Assembly (NCBI GenBank): GCA_003820635.1
Contig: RPOS01000082.1
Coordinates: forward strand, 1 to 13,630
Source of the DNA: Verrucomicrobiaceae bacterium
Lineage (GTDB): Bacteria; Verrucomicrobiota; Verrucomicrobiae; Verrucomicrobiales; Akkermansiaceae
Direction of reading: 5' to 3'
DNA length: 13,630 nucleotides
Shown here piece by piece: positions 1-6,294 of this stretch. Position 1 is the first letter of the stretch. Each line of letters starts with the position of its first letter. Under the pieces are notes generated by a model. The model ran no database searches. It had not been told where the DNA came from and saw only the letters and a list, made by a program, of their open reading frames with translations. The position numbers and the translations under genes were made by a program.

Positions 1-53
1 AGAATCCACCGGTGGGACGAGATGGATTTCCTTTTCGGGGGCGCTTCGGACAT
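1..53 (-). CDS. Probable N-terminal start of a gene running off the left edge
   Basis: An ATG on the minus strand at base 53 opens a frame that stays open to the window edge and reads MSEAPPKRKSISSHRWI. It lies 31 bases after the stop of the PEP-CTERM protease on the same strand. A TTGACG hexamer at 83-88, a 17-base spacer and TCCCAT at 60-65 sit just upstream, leaving 6 bases to the ATG, which is the start-proximal promoter layout seen at several other genes here. Seventeen codons cannot identify a product. The polar, basic N-terminus shows no signal peptide. The call rests only on the start, the promoter-like spacing and gene order, so it could be chance. Confidence 0.35.
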   Translation of the reverse strand, partial: MSEAPPKRKSISSHRWI

Positions 54-82
54 GCGCGGATGGGAGACGATCCGGGCGGTGG

Positions 83-88
83 CGTCAA
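83..88 (-). promoter_or_regulatory. Putative -35 box of the left-edge gene, overlapping a stop codon
   Basis: The minus strand reads TTGACG here (5 of 6 to the sigma-70 -35 consensus). It contains the TGA stop of the protease gene (87 down to 85). The matching -10-like hexamer TCCCAT (60-65, weak) follows after exactly 17 bases and lies 6 bases before the ATG at 53. Confidence 0.35.
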
Positions 89-1020
89 TGGCGGCGACGC
101 CTTGCCAAAAAGACCAGCACCGCACCCGCCAGCAACGCGCTGTGCGATGGTTCGGGAATCAAGGTGCCTGTGACGCTTGTGATGGACGATAGATAGCTGT
201 GGACATCGGCATAAGCCGTGAAATCCCCATACTGCGAGGGATTGGTGACACCATCGCCGGTCTCGGGTTTTTCGAGAAAATCCGGGCCGTCATCCACAAA
301 GTGGGCGATGCCGGAGAGCTCCCAGACGCCCGAGCGATGGATGAAAAGTCCGCCGCCGGAGTCACCCGCGGCTCCCTGCGCATCGTAGTCTGTGACACCG
401 GGATAATTCGGGCCGTCAAAATCCACCACCAAGTAAGACTGCAGGTCCGGTTTTTCGATTGTGCCGAAATTGAGGAGATAATTACCTTCGATCGTGTTGG
501 TGCCCCAGCGGGCGCCATTGGCTTCATCGGAGCCTGGTGCCACCCAAGTGTACGGGGCGCTCGTATCATTGGTGAAACCCCGCCCGAGCATCAGTGCGAA
601 CTCACCGTTGCTGGCGAACACGCTGGCCAGCGGCACGCTCGGCAACAAAGGGCCTCCGCTGATTTCGTAGAGCTTCAAATCCGATGTTCCTATCCGGGTG
701 GTGCCGCCCGTCACCGTGTAAGCATTGTCGGCCACGGTGATGCTGGTGGGCGCGGTGATATGATTCGCGCTGAGAACCCAGCCGCGCATGGTCGAGGGAT
801 TGTAGCCGAGATAGACACCCGAGGCGTTGCCCACGCGGACCAGGTTGTTCCAATACGGAAAGGCGGCGTAGGTGGTGGTGCTCAGATAGGCGTCAAGTCC
901 GGTCTGGGTGGCATTGTTGTTACCACTGCCATACGTGCCGCCGACGATCACGGCCCCCGCCGGTTGGCCCACAGCCAGCGCAAAAAACGCCACCGCGATT
1001 CGCAATTTGCCTGTCATCAT
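85..1020 (-). CDS. PEP-CTERM sorted trypsin-like (S1 family) serine protease
   Basis: A 311-residue exported protein. It has an N-terminal signal peptide (about residues 1-23, ending QPAGA), then a chymotrypsin-fold protease domain. The likely triad is His87 in SANH, Asp114 in SDLKLYEI and Ser221 in GDSGGG. The C-terminus is a complete PEP-CTERM tail: PEP at 289-291, a hydrophobic stretch at about 294-306 and a terminal RRRR cluster. In this family the tail is recognised by an exosortase, which removes the end and places the protein at the envelope or in extracellular matrix; no exosortase lies in this window. The usual TAAHC around the histidine is replaced by SANH with no following cysteine. 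Two adjacent ATG codons (1020 and 1017) could start it; no Shine-Dalgarno is seen. It lies 32 bases after the adenosyltransferase gene. The substrate is unknown. Confidence 0.85.
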   Translation of the reverse strand: MMTGKLRIAVAFFALAVGQPAGAVIVGGTYGSGNNNATQTGLDAYLSTTTYAAFPYWNNLVRVGNASGVYLGYNPSTMRGWVLSANHITAPTSITVADNAYTVTGGTTRIGTSDLKLYEISGGPLLPSVPLASVFASNGEFALMLGRGFTNDTSAPYTWVAPGSDEANGARWGTNTIEGNYLLNFGTIEKPDLQSYLVVDFDGPNYPGVTDYDAQGAAGDSGGGLFIHRSGVWELSGIAHFVDDGPDFLEKPETGDGVTNPSQYGDFTAYADVHSYLSSITSVTGTLIPEPSHSALLAGAVLVFLARRRRH

Positions 1021-1027
1021 GCCGGCG

Positions 1028-1056
1028 AATGAACCCGCATTTCAGGCCGCCGTCAA
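1028..1056 (-). promoter_or_regulatory. Putative start-proximal promoter of the PEP-CTERM protease
   Basis: The minus strand has TTGACG (1051-1056), a 17-base spacer, and TTCATT (1028-1033), then 7 bases to the ATG at 1020. The -35 hexamer contains the TGA stop codon of the adenosyltransferase gene. The -35 matches consensus at 5 of 6, the -10 at only 3 of 6. The spacing predicts a leaderless transcript. Confidence 0.45.
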
Positions 1057-1583
1057 TCCTGCTCCACCCGGGCGAGGATCCATAACAGATCGGCGAGCTT
1101 GTTGAAAAACAGCCGCACACTCTCCGGTACGGGTTCGCCGGATTCGTGAAGCGCGAGGATCGCCCGTTCGGCGCGGCGTGCCACTGACCTCGCAAAATCC
1201 ACATTCGCCCTTGCCAGGCAGCCCTCCGCGCCGGGACGCGCCCAACCGGTGAAGCGGATGCCGCGCCCTTCATACTTGTGCGCCTCCGAGATCACCCACT
1301 CGACGTCGGCCATTTCGATCAGCGGGAATTTCGTCTCGCGATAGCGCGCCCCGTCCTCCGGCAGCGTGGCGAGTTGGCCCATCAGGCCGATGAGTTTTTC
1401 CTGCAACGCGTCGATGAGCGCCACCCACTCGGGGTTCGCACCGGACGCGCGGGCCACGCCGAGCGCGGCGTTGAGTTCGTCCACACAGCCGAGCGCCTCG
1501 ATGCGGCGCGCGGTTTTCGCGATGCGTTTCCCAAACAACAGGTCGGTCTCGCCGTTGTCTCCCCGGCCGGTGATGATGCTCAT
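1053..1583 (-). CDS. PduO-type cob(I)yrinic acid a,c-diamide adenosyltransferase
   Basis: A 176-residue corrinoid adenosyltransferase, which moves the 5'-deoxyadenosyl group of ATP onto Co(I) corrinoid to make adenosylcobalamin in the cytoplasm. The family signature is present from end to end: TGRGDNGET at residues 5-13 (ATP-binding N-terminus), an R-x-E-A-x-G-x-VDELNA block at about 27-39, RSVARRAER at 132-140, and FFNKLADLLWILAR at 159-172. Length is normal. The segment before RSVARRAER reads GWARPGAEG where many members have LPGG. The frame is open far upstream, but the family N-terminus and the promoter-like bases both point to the ATG at 1583. It follows the membrane-protein gene by 41 bases. 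No other cobalamin gene is nearby, so the window does not show whether the cell makes or salvages the cofactor. Confidence 0.9.
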   Translation of the reverse strand: MSIITGRGDNGETDLLFGKRIAKTARRIEALGCVDELNAALGVARASGANPEWVALIDALQEKLIGLMGQLATLPEDGARYRETKFPLIEMADVEWVISEAHKYEGRGIRFTGWARPGAEGCLARANVDFARSVARRAERAILALHESGEPVPESVRLFFNKLADLLWILARVEQD

Positions 1584-1591
1584 GCGCGGGG

Positions 1592-1620
1592 AGGGTAATC
1601 GGACGAACCGGCGCTGTCCA
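1592..1620 (-). promoter_or_regulatory. Putative start-proximal promoter of the adenosyltransferase
   Basis: The minus strand has TGGACA (1615-1620, 5 of 6 to consensus), a 17-base spacer, then TACCCT (1592-1597, 3 of 6), and 8 bases to the ATG at 1583. No Shine-Dalgarno sequence precedes the ATG. It lies in the 41-base gap after the upstream gene. Confidence 0.4.
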
Positions 1621-1624
1621 CCCG

Positions 1625-3313
1625 TCACTCGAAGACTTTGCGTTTGATGCGCCGGACATCGGCCTGGTTGAAGCGTTCCACGCCGACCTCGCGGATCAGG
1701 GCGAGCGCCGCCTCCGCGCGACCGGCCTGCTCGAGCACATTCGCCTTGGACCGGTAGAAATAATTCCAATGGATGTCCTGATCGATGCGCAGGCCGGTCA
1801 TGTGCATCTCTAGGCGCCGCAGTTCGGCCAACGCCGGGGCCGTTCCCTCGACGTGCGACAACGCCTCGGCGTAAAGCCCCGCGCAGGCGACATCGGCCAG
1901 GGCGAAATGCCCGCTGGGCAGCTCGCGCGCGGGGGCGAGACGTCGGTTTTCCACCATGAAACGCTGGAACAGCGGCTGCCACTCCGCGCGCTGGCGATCA
2001 ATGATCTTCCGCCAGTCGCCGACGTGAGCGTCGCGCCGGTGCAGCTCCCAAATCGCGCGCGCCTGTGCCGGATACTGCCGCAAAACATCCGCCATGAGCC
2101 GGTCGAGGTCATGCCAGAGGAAGGATCGTTTCATCGACATCAAGGCGAAGACCACGACGAGCATGACGGCGGGCACGCGGGGTGACACACCAGCGAAACA
2201 GCGCCGCCATGCCGCCGCAAGCGCGATGGACGCACCAAGGCAGAACCACGGCATGCCCGGATAGATCCGGTATTCCGGCATGAACTCCGGGATCAGGTAT
2301 AAAACCCGGAACAGCATCGTGGCGGTGAAGAGAAACAGGCACACACCCATCAGCCGCGTGGACTTGCGCCAGGCCAGCCAGATGCTGAATCCCGTCAGCG
2401 CCAGCATGGCCGCCGCCGCCCACATCGCGCCGGTGTCGGGAATGTTCCAGTAATCCGCGCCGGGCGGGATCAGGGTTTCCGCGATGTGGTGATCGGCGCT
2501 GAGCGAAACCGGAATCACCGCACGCCACGCGAACTCCCAGAAAACGCGCGTCACCGTGTAGGCGTGCCCGATGAAACGCGGCTGCTCCCACAGGCTGGTG
2601 GCCCGCATCAGGAACGGGAGAAGTCCACCCACCCACAGCGCGGAGATGGCGAGCGCCGCCACCGCCACCAGCCACCAGGCTTTGCGGCGGACCATGTGCC
2701 AGTGCTCCGGCGTCATGAAAGCAAGCCCCACCGCGCCGGTCATCATCAGCGCATGGAACAGCCCCGGGCCTTTCGACATCGTCGCGCCGGCGATGCCTGA
2801 CAGGGTCCACAGCAGCTTGATCCATCCGCCGTCCTGCAGGAATGAAAGCAGCGCCCACGAGGCGAGCAGGGAAAACAAGGTGACCCATGCGAGATCCTGG
2901 GTGCGCGCGTAGTTCGGGATCTCGCTGGCGAGCGGGTGCACTGCAAACAGGACCGCACCGAACAAGGCCACTCCCTCCGGCGCGCGGCCGCGGATGAAAT
3001 CCCGGCCGAATCCGAACAACACGCAGGCCACCGCCGTGTGCAACAGCCAGTTCACCGCATGCACGCCCACCGGCGAGAGCCCGAAGAGCTTGTATTGGAC
3101 GAAATAGCCGAAGTTGGTCCAGCACAACGCGACTCCATGGAAGATGTCGCCCGCGCGGATCGCCTCGTTGTCGCGGATGGCCGTGGGATCATCGAGATAG
3201 AACTGCGAACCCAGGCACCAGATGTGCGCCAGGGCGCTTGCGGCAATGATCAGGAAAAACGGCAGCCACGGATGCCCGCCGCCTTCTTGTTTTCCCGCCT
3301 GCTTCACACCCAT
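1625..3313 (-). CDS. TMTC-like GT-C glycosyltransferase-type multi-pass membrane protein
   Basis: A 562-residue inner-membrane protein with about nine to eleven hydrophobic segments in the first ~400 residues and a soluble helical C-terminal part of ~160 residues. Resemblance to lipid-sugar-dependent GT-C transferases of the TMTC/DUF1736 kind comes from YLDDP in the first extracytoplasmic loop (Asp41, Asp42), the block LFAVHPLASEIPNYARTQDL (about 122-141), and PEYRIYPGMPW at about 346-356, which resembles the ERYLYLPS-type loop of the family. The C-terminal helices (about 485-560) look TPR-like. Donor and acceptor cannot be read from sequence; transfer of a polyprenyl-linked sugar to a surface protein or glycan is the family expectation. 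The ATG at 3313 is preferred because a promoter-like pair precedes it; a GTG at 3361 would add 16 residues. It is divergent from queE. Confidence 0.7.
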   Translation of the reverse strand: MGVKQAGKQEGGGHPWLPFFLIIAASALAHIWCLGSQFYLDDPTAIRDNEAIRAGDIFHGVALCWTNFGYFVQYKLFGLSPVGVHAVNWLLHTAVACVLFGFGRDFIRGRAPEGVALFGAVLFAVHPLASEIPNYARTQDLAWVTLFSLLASWALLSFLQDGGWIKLLWTLSGIAGATMSKGPGLFHALMMTGAVGLAFMTPEHWHMVRRKAWWLVAVAALAISALWVGGLLPFLMRATSLWEQPRFIGHAYTVTRVFWEFAWRAVIPVSLSADHHIAETLIPPGADYWNIPDTGAMWAAAAMLALTGFSIWLAWRKSTRLMGVCLFLFTATMLFRVLYLIPEFMPEYRIYPGMPWFCLGASIALAAAWRRCFAGVSPRVPAVMLVVVFALMSMKRSFLWHDLDRLMADVLRQYPAQARAIWELHRRDAHVGDWRKIIDRQRAEWQPLFQRFMVENRRLAPARELPSGHFALADVACAGLYAEALSHVEGTAPALAELRRLEMHMTGLRIDQDIHWNYFYRSKANVLEQAGRAEAALALIREVGVERFNQADVRRIKRKVFE

Positions 3314-3318
3314 GGGTG

Positions 3319-3349
3319 TTTGTAGCACTCGCGGCACGGGGTCGGGCAA
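3319..3349 (-). promoter_or_regulatory. Putative start-proximal promoter of the TMTC-like gene
   Basis: The minus strand has TTGCCC (3344-3349), a 19-base spacer and TACAAA (3319-3324, 4 of 6 to the -10 consensus), ending 5 bases before the ATG at 3313. With a 17-base spacer the -10 would be GCTACA, 7 bases before the ATG. If real, it excludes the upstream GTG start at 3361. Confidence 0.4.
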
Positions 3350-3382
3350 GCCTTCAATCACCGGCTCGATCGCGCCACCGGC

Positions 3383-3410
3383 TTGACCCGGATCGCCCGC
3401 CGGCTAGCGT
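3383..3410 (+). promoter_or_regulatory. Putative queE promoter
   Basis: TTGACC at 3383-3388, a 16-base spacer and TAGCGT at 3405-3410. Transcription would start near 3417, giving a leader of about 9 bases that just includes the AAGGTGA ribosome-binding site. The pair lies in the divergent region between queE and the TMTC-like gene. Confidence 0.4.
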
Positions 3411-3416
3411 GGCCGC

Positions 3417-3423
3417 AAGGTGA
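3417..3423 (+). promoter_or_regulatory. queE ribosome-binding site that selects the ATG start
   Basis: AAGGTGA lies 2-8 bases before the ATG at 3426. It overlaps an in-frame GTG at 3420 that would add only two residues; the site favours the ATG. Confidence 0.55.
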
Positions 3424-3425
3424 CG

Positions 3426-4178
3426 ATGAAACTCGCGAAACTCGGCGACGGGCCGGAAATTTTCCACACGATCCAAGGTGAGGGCGTCAGCGCCGGATTG
3501 CCCGCAGTTTTCATCCGCGCCTCGCGCTGCAACCTGCATTGCGTGTGGTGCGATACGGACCACACCTGGAACTTCGAGGGGACGCCGTGGCCGCATGAGA
3601 AGGACGCCGTGCCGGGATATGCGAAATATCGAAAAGCGGATGTCACTTTCGAAATCACGTCCGCCGGAGCCGCACAGCGCATTCTTGAATTTACCTGCCC
3701 GCGGGTCGTGATCACCGGCGGTGAACCATTGCTGCAGGAGGAGGCGTTTCTGGAAATGATGCGGCAGATCCGCGAGGAAATGCCGGAATGCGTGTTCGAA
3801 GTGGAAACCAACGCCACCCGCATCCCCTGCCCCGCTTTCGCGGATGCGGTGGATCAATTCAACATCTCGCCCAAACTTTCCAACGCGGGCATGCCGGAAT
3901 CCATGCGCTTGAACGATGATGCGCTGCGCTATTTCGCGGCATCGCCAAAGGCATGGTTCAAGTTCGTGGTTTCCTCCCCGGTCGATCTAGCGGAAATCAA
4001 GATGCTGCAAAGTCGCTATGAAATCCCCCGCGGGCGCATCCTGCTGATGCCCGAGGGCCGCACTTCCAATGAACTCGACAAGACCGCAGCGCAACTCGCC
4101 GATCTCTGCCGCGAACTCGGTTTCCGTTTCTGCGACCGCCTCCACATCCGCCTGTGGGGTGACCGGCGGGGGGTGTGA
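3426..4178 (+). CDS. queE: 7-carboxy-7-deazaguanine synthase QueE (radical SAM)
   Basis: A 250-residue radical SAM enzyme that contracts 6-carboxy-5,6,7,8-tetrahydropterin to 7-carboxy-7-deazaguanine, the committed ring-forming step of preQ0/queuosine synthesis. Visible hallmarks are the N-terminal FHTIQGEG (13-20), a CxxxCxxC cluster motif at Cys35, Cys39 and Cys42 binding the [4Fe-4S] cluster, TGGEPLL (97-103) for SAM binding, NISPKLS (146-152), LLMPEG (206-211) and a C-terminal LHIRLWGDRRGV. The segment between the cluster motif and TGGEP is longer than in short QueE forms, making the protein about 30-40 residues larger. The ATG at 3426 has a Shine-Dalgarno sequence. queC, queD and queF are not in this window. 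hisI follows on the same strand; the two pathways are not known to be linked, so they may simply share a transcript. Confidence 0.93.
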   Translation: MKLAKLGDGPEIFHTIQGEGVSAGLPAVFIRASRCNLHCVWCDTDHTWNFEGTPWPHEKDAVPGYAKYRKADVTFEITSAGAAQRILEFTCPRVVITGGEPLLQEEAFLEMMRQIREEMPECVFEVETNATRIPCPAFADAVDQFNISPKLSNAGMPESMRLNDDALRYFAASPKAWFKFVVSSPVDLAEIKMLQSRYEIPRGRILLMPEGRTSNELDKTAAQLADLCRELGFRFCDRLHIRLWGDRRGV

Positions 4179-4223
4179 TCAATATCCGCCCGAATTTTCC
4201 CAAGGAATGGTGGGTCTGCGGGC

Positions 4224-4252
4224 TGGACAGGTGCAGGTCCGCATTTCACGGT
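4224..4252 (+). promoter_or_regulatory. Weak putative start-proximal promoter of hisI
   Basis: TGGACA at 4224-4229, a 17-base spacer and CACGGT at 4247-4252, then 6 bases to the ATG at 4259. The -35 is good (5 of 6) but the -10 is poor (2 of 6). It is listed because its geometry matches other starts in the window. Confidence 0.25.
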
Positions 4253-4258
4253 CCGGCC

Positions 4259-4717
4259 ATGGATTGCCACACAGCATTTGCCCCGCGGGGCGGAAAAGCG
4301 GAACTGGAGGAGGGCTTGGATTTCGCCCCGAAATTCGATCAGGACGGCCTGATCCCAGCGCTGGCCATGGACGCGACCACCCGCGAGCCGTTGATGCTCG
4401 CCTACATGAACGCCGAATCGCTGCGCCGCACGTTGGAGATCGGCGAGGCCGTTTACTGGTCACGCTCGCGCCAGGAATTCTGGCACAAGGGTGCCACCTC
4501 GGGTCATACCCAGAAAATCGTCGAGATCCGCACCGACTGCGATCAGGACGCGCTGATCCTGATGGTCAACCAACAAGGTGCCGGTGCCTGCCACAGCGGC
4601 CGCGAATCGTGTTTTTACCGCAAGGTGCTCGCCCCGGCGGATGGTCAAACCGCGAAACTGGAATTCATTGGCAGCGGAAAAACCTTCGATCCGGCGGCGG
4701 TTTACGGAAAACCCTGA
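4259..4717 (+). CDS. hisI: Phosphoribosyl-AMP cyclohydrolase HisI
   Basis: A 152-residue stand-alone PRA-CH enzyme, the third step of histidine synthesis, opening the adenine ring of phosphoribosyl-AMP to give ProFAR. The whole family core is present: [13 protein letters not shown] (26-38), LMLAYMN (45-51), YWSRSR (66-71), KGATSG (77-82) and the metal sites. DCDQD at 93-97 supplies Asp93, Asp95 and Asp97 for Mg and Cys94 for Zn; Cys111 (ACHSG) and Cys118 (SCFYR) complete the Zn site. No HisE domain is fused. An in-frame GTG at 4175 overlapping the queE stop would add 28 residues with no family counterpart; the ATG at 4259 gives the usual [11 protein letters not shown] lead-in, so it is chosen. 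No other his gene is nearby, so the histidine genes are dispersed here. Confidence 0.92.
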   Translation: MDCHTAFAPRGGKAELEEGLDFAPKFDQDGLIPALAMDATTREPLMLAYMNAESLRRTLEIGEAVYWSRSRQEFWHKGATSGHTQKIVEIRTDCDQDALILMVNQQGAGACHSGRESCFYRKVLAPADGQTAKLEFIGSGKTFDPAAVYGKP

Positions 4718-4719
4718 TT

Positions 4720-4749
4720 TCCGGCAATTTCGCGGTTGCAATTGCCGGA
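4720..4749 (+). terminator. Stem-loop 2 bases after the hisI stop (terminator-like, no U-tract)
   Basis: TCCGGCAATT (4720-4729) and AATTGCCGGA (4740-4749) form an exact 10-bp inverted repeat with a 10-base loop. The following bases (CCAATCCTC) are not U-rich, so this is not a classical intrinsic terminator. It could protect the hisI mRNA 3' end, slow transcription into rplS, or act as part of the rplS control region, whose possible -35 lies inside the stem. Confidence 0.45.
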
Positions 4750-4764
4750 CCAATCCTCTAGCTC
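4736..4764 (+). promoter_or_regulatory. Possible rplS promoter
   Basis: TTGCAA at 4736-4741, a 17-base spacer and TAGCTC at 4759-4764. Transcription would start near 4771 and leave a leader of about 65 bases. The -10 match is weak. The -35 overlaps the right arm of the stem-loop after hisI. Confidence 0.3.
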
Positions 4765-4823
4765 TCCCGCCCCGCGCGCCAAGGCACCCCGCCCGGCCCG
4801 GACTCACGCACCCATTTTCCGCC

Positions 4824-4830
4824 AAGGAGG
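4824..4830 (+). promoter_or_regulatory. Strong Shine-Dalgarno sequence of rplS
   Basis: AAGGAGG lies 5 bases before the ATG at 4836. It is the only near-perfect ribosome-binding site directly before a start in the window, in contrast to the SD-less starts of most other genes. Confidence 0.85.
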
Positions 4831-4835
4831 ACCCC

Positions 4836-5180
4836 ATGACCATCATCGACAAAATCGAACAAGAACAGCTCAAGCCAGACGTCGCGCAATTCAACGTGGG
4901 TGACACCGTGAAGGTCCATTGCCGCGTGGTGGAAGGTGGCAAGGAGCGGATCCAGATTTTCGAAGGCTTGGTGATCGGGCGCAAGGGTTCCGGCGTGAAC
5001 GCCGCGTTCACCGTGCGCAAGATTTCCTACGGCGAGGGCGTCGAGCGCGTCTTCCCGGTGCACACCCCGCGCATCGCCAAGATCGAGGTCACCAACCGTG
5101 GCAAGGTCCGCCGCGCAAAGCTCAACTACCTGCGCAGCCGCGTCGGCAAGCGCGCCCTGCTCGTCAAGAGCGCCAACTGA
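4836..5180 (+). CDS. rplS: 50S ribosomal protein L19
   Basis: A 114-residue protein of normal length for bacterial L19, which sits at the 30S-50S interface near the small-subunit A-site side. Family signatures are [22 protein letters not shown] (about 19-40), [12 protein letters not shown] (42-53), [17 protein letters not shown] (58-74), [10 protein letters not shown] (76-85) and the C-terminal [13 protein letters not shown] (88-100). The start is fixed by a strong AAGGAGG. In many bacteria rplS closes an rpsP-rimM-trmD-rplS operon; here it follows hisI by 118 bases and is closed by its own strong terminator, so it appears to be expressed as a separate unit. Confidence 0.97.
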   Translation: MTIIDKIEQEQLKPDVAQFNVGDTVKVHCRVVEGGKERIQIFEGLVIGRKGSGVNAAFTVRKISYGEGVERVFPVHTPRIAKIEVTNRGKVRRAKLNYLRSRVGKRALLVKSAN

Positions 5181-5199
5181 GCCAGTGGCATCTTTTCCC

Positions 5200-5237
5200 A
5201 AACGCCCCGCCGGTCATCCGGACGGGGCGTTTTGTTT
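5200..5237 (+). terminator. Rho-independent terminator after rplS
   Basis: AAACGCCCCG (5200-5209) pairs exactly with CGGGGCGTTT (5223-5232). Inside, CCGG/CCGG pairs across a TCAT loop (5214-5217) with one bulged A at 5222. The right arm runs into TTTTGTTTT. It starts 20 bases after the rplS stop. Confidence 0.9.
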
Positions 5238-5294
5238 TCCGGCAATTGAGGATTTCCGCTTTTCCAAACGCATGCGCCGCTCCAGCTTCGCGCC

Positions 5295-6230
5295 GTGCGC
5301 ATTCCCATTCCAGTGGCCCTCCTGCTCTACCTCTGCGTGATCGGCGGCGTCTGGTGGGCGGGCACCCGCGATCATGATTTTCTGACGCCTCCCTCGGAGT
5401 CCGGGTTGGCGGTGATTCGGGAAAAAGTTTCGTCAACGCTGCCCCCTGCGGATCATCCGGACGAGGTCGTTTCCGAAGCGCCCGCCCCTGCGGAAAACGC
5501 CCCCACCCCGCCGCCTGTGAAAGCCCCAGCCGCAAGCGCTCCCGCCGATTCGCAAAACCCGCCGGATCTTGCGGAGTATCGCGATCTCGCGCGGAAGGAC
5601 CCGGCCGCCCTCATCGAGCTGGCGCACCAACTCGAAACCCAGGGCGAATTCCAGCGCGCCTTGCTCGCATGGGAGCGGATTGTGGACAGCGCGGCCGCGG
5701 ATGAATCCCAGACCCGCACCGCGGTCAACGCCATCAAACGGCTGCGCCCCACCCTACCCCCGTGGAACGCGGACTCCGCGGCGGCCCTTGCCATCATCCT
5801 CCATGCGGGAACGGGAAAAACCACCGCCGCAGTTCTGACCCCCGTACTGGAACAGGTGGCGCGCGAGTTGGAGCAGGCCTCCTCCGGCATACTCAGGATC
5901 AGCGCCAGCGTCGCCTCCGGGCATGACATTCCAGAGGCCATGGGCCCCGCACCCATCGCCCTGTGGCTGGCCGGCTCCGGCGGACAAGCCCCCTCCACCG
6001 AGGTGATCGCCTTCACCAGCGGCCCGCCGGGCTCGCTGCACGCGGAGGTTCTCAAGACAACCAGCCAGCTGCTGCGCGGCTACCTGAAGCGCGCCGCGAC
6101 CTTGACGATCCCGGAAGCGGCGGAGGAAGAAGAAGCCGCCCCGCTGGAAATCATGCAAAGCCACATCACGCGTCTTGCATGGCTGGAGCTTGGCAGCCGC
6201 CTCAACGCCCCCCCGGCACAAAAGCAATAG
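5295..6230 (+). CDS. Membrane-anchored hypothetical protein with one TPR-like motif
   Basis: I do not recognise this 311-residue protein. Residues 1-4 are short and basic, 5-22 form one hydrophobic segment (signal anchor, rest probably periplasmic), 50-90 are a Pro/Ala-rich linker, and 103-135 (ALIELAHQLETQGEFQRALL onward) make a good TPR-type helical hairpin. Residues 165-265 look like a mixed alpha/beta domain; 274-283 are glutamate-rich. AGTGKTT at 171-177 lacks the first glycine of a Walker A motif and should not be read as one. The start is a GTG at 5295, because the nearby ATG at 5272 is in a frame that stops after 22 codons; no ribosome-binding site is visible. It heads a plus-strand group with the YdjY and squalene-repeat genes (64 bases to the next start) and lies just after the rplS terminator. 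A scaffold role is only a guess. Confidence 0.75.
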   Translation: MRIPIPVALLLYLCVIGGVWWAGTRDHDFLTPPSESGLAVIREKVSSTLPPADHPDEVVSEAPAPAENAPTPPPVKAPAASAPADSQNPPDLAEYRDLARKDPAALIELAHQLETQGEFQRALLAWERIVDSAAADESQTRTAVNAIKRLRPTLPPWNADSAAALAIILHAGTGKTTAAVLTPVLEQVARELEQASSGILRISASVASGHDIPEAMGPAPIALWLAGSGGQAPSTEVIAFTSGPPGSLHAEVLKTTSQLLRGYLKRAATLTIPEAAEEEEAAPLEIMQSHITRLAWLELGSRLNAPPAQKQ

Positions 6231-6294
6231 GAGGCTGTCATTTGCCAAAACAAGCGCCCGCTCTACGGTTCAAACATCGTCCCGCCAATCCACC

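Noticed and set aside
81..101. GGCGTC/GACGCC hairpin around the protease stop codon
   Set aside because: 6 bp with a 9-base loop and no T-run; better explained by coding sequence and the TTGACG promoter-like hexamer.
199..1032. Plus-strand open frame of 277 codons antisense to the protease
   Set aside because: The translation is rich in Arg, His and Gly with no recognisable domain, whereas the minus-strand protein has a signal peptide, triad and PEP-CTERM tail.
5805..5825. Possible Walker A motif (AGTGKTT) in the unrecognised membrane-anchored protein
   Set aside because: The first glycine of GxxxxGK[ST] is missing and there is no Walker B or P-loop fold context.
6229..6234. AGGAGG near the end of the first gene of the exported module
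   Set aside because: It lies about 60 bases before the YdjY start and no in-frame start codon sits at the right distance, so it is not treated as a ribosome-binding site.
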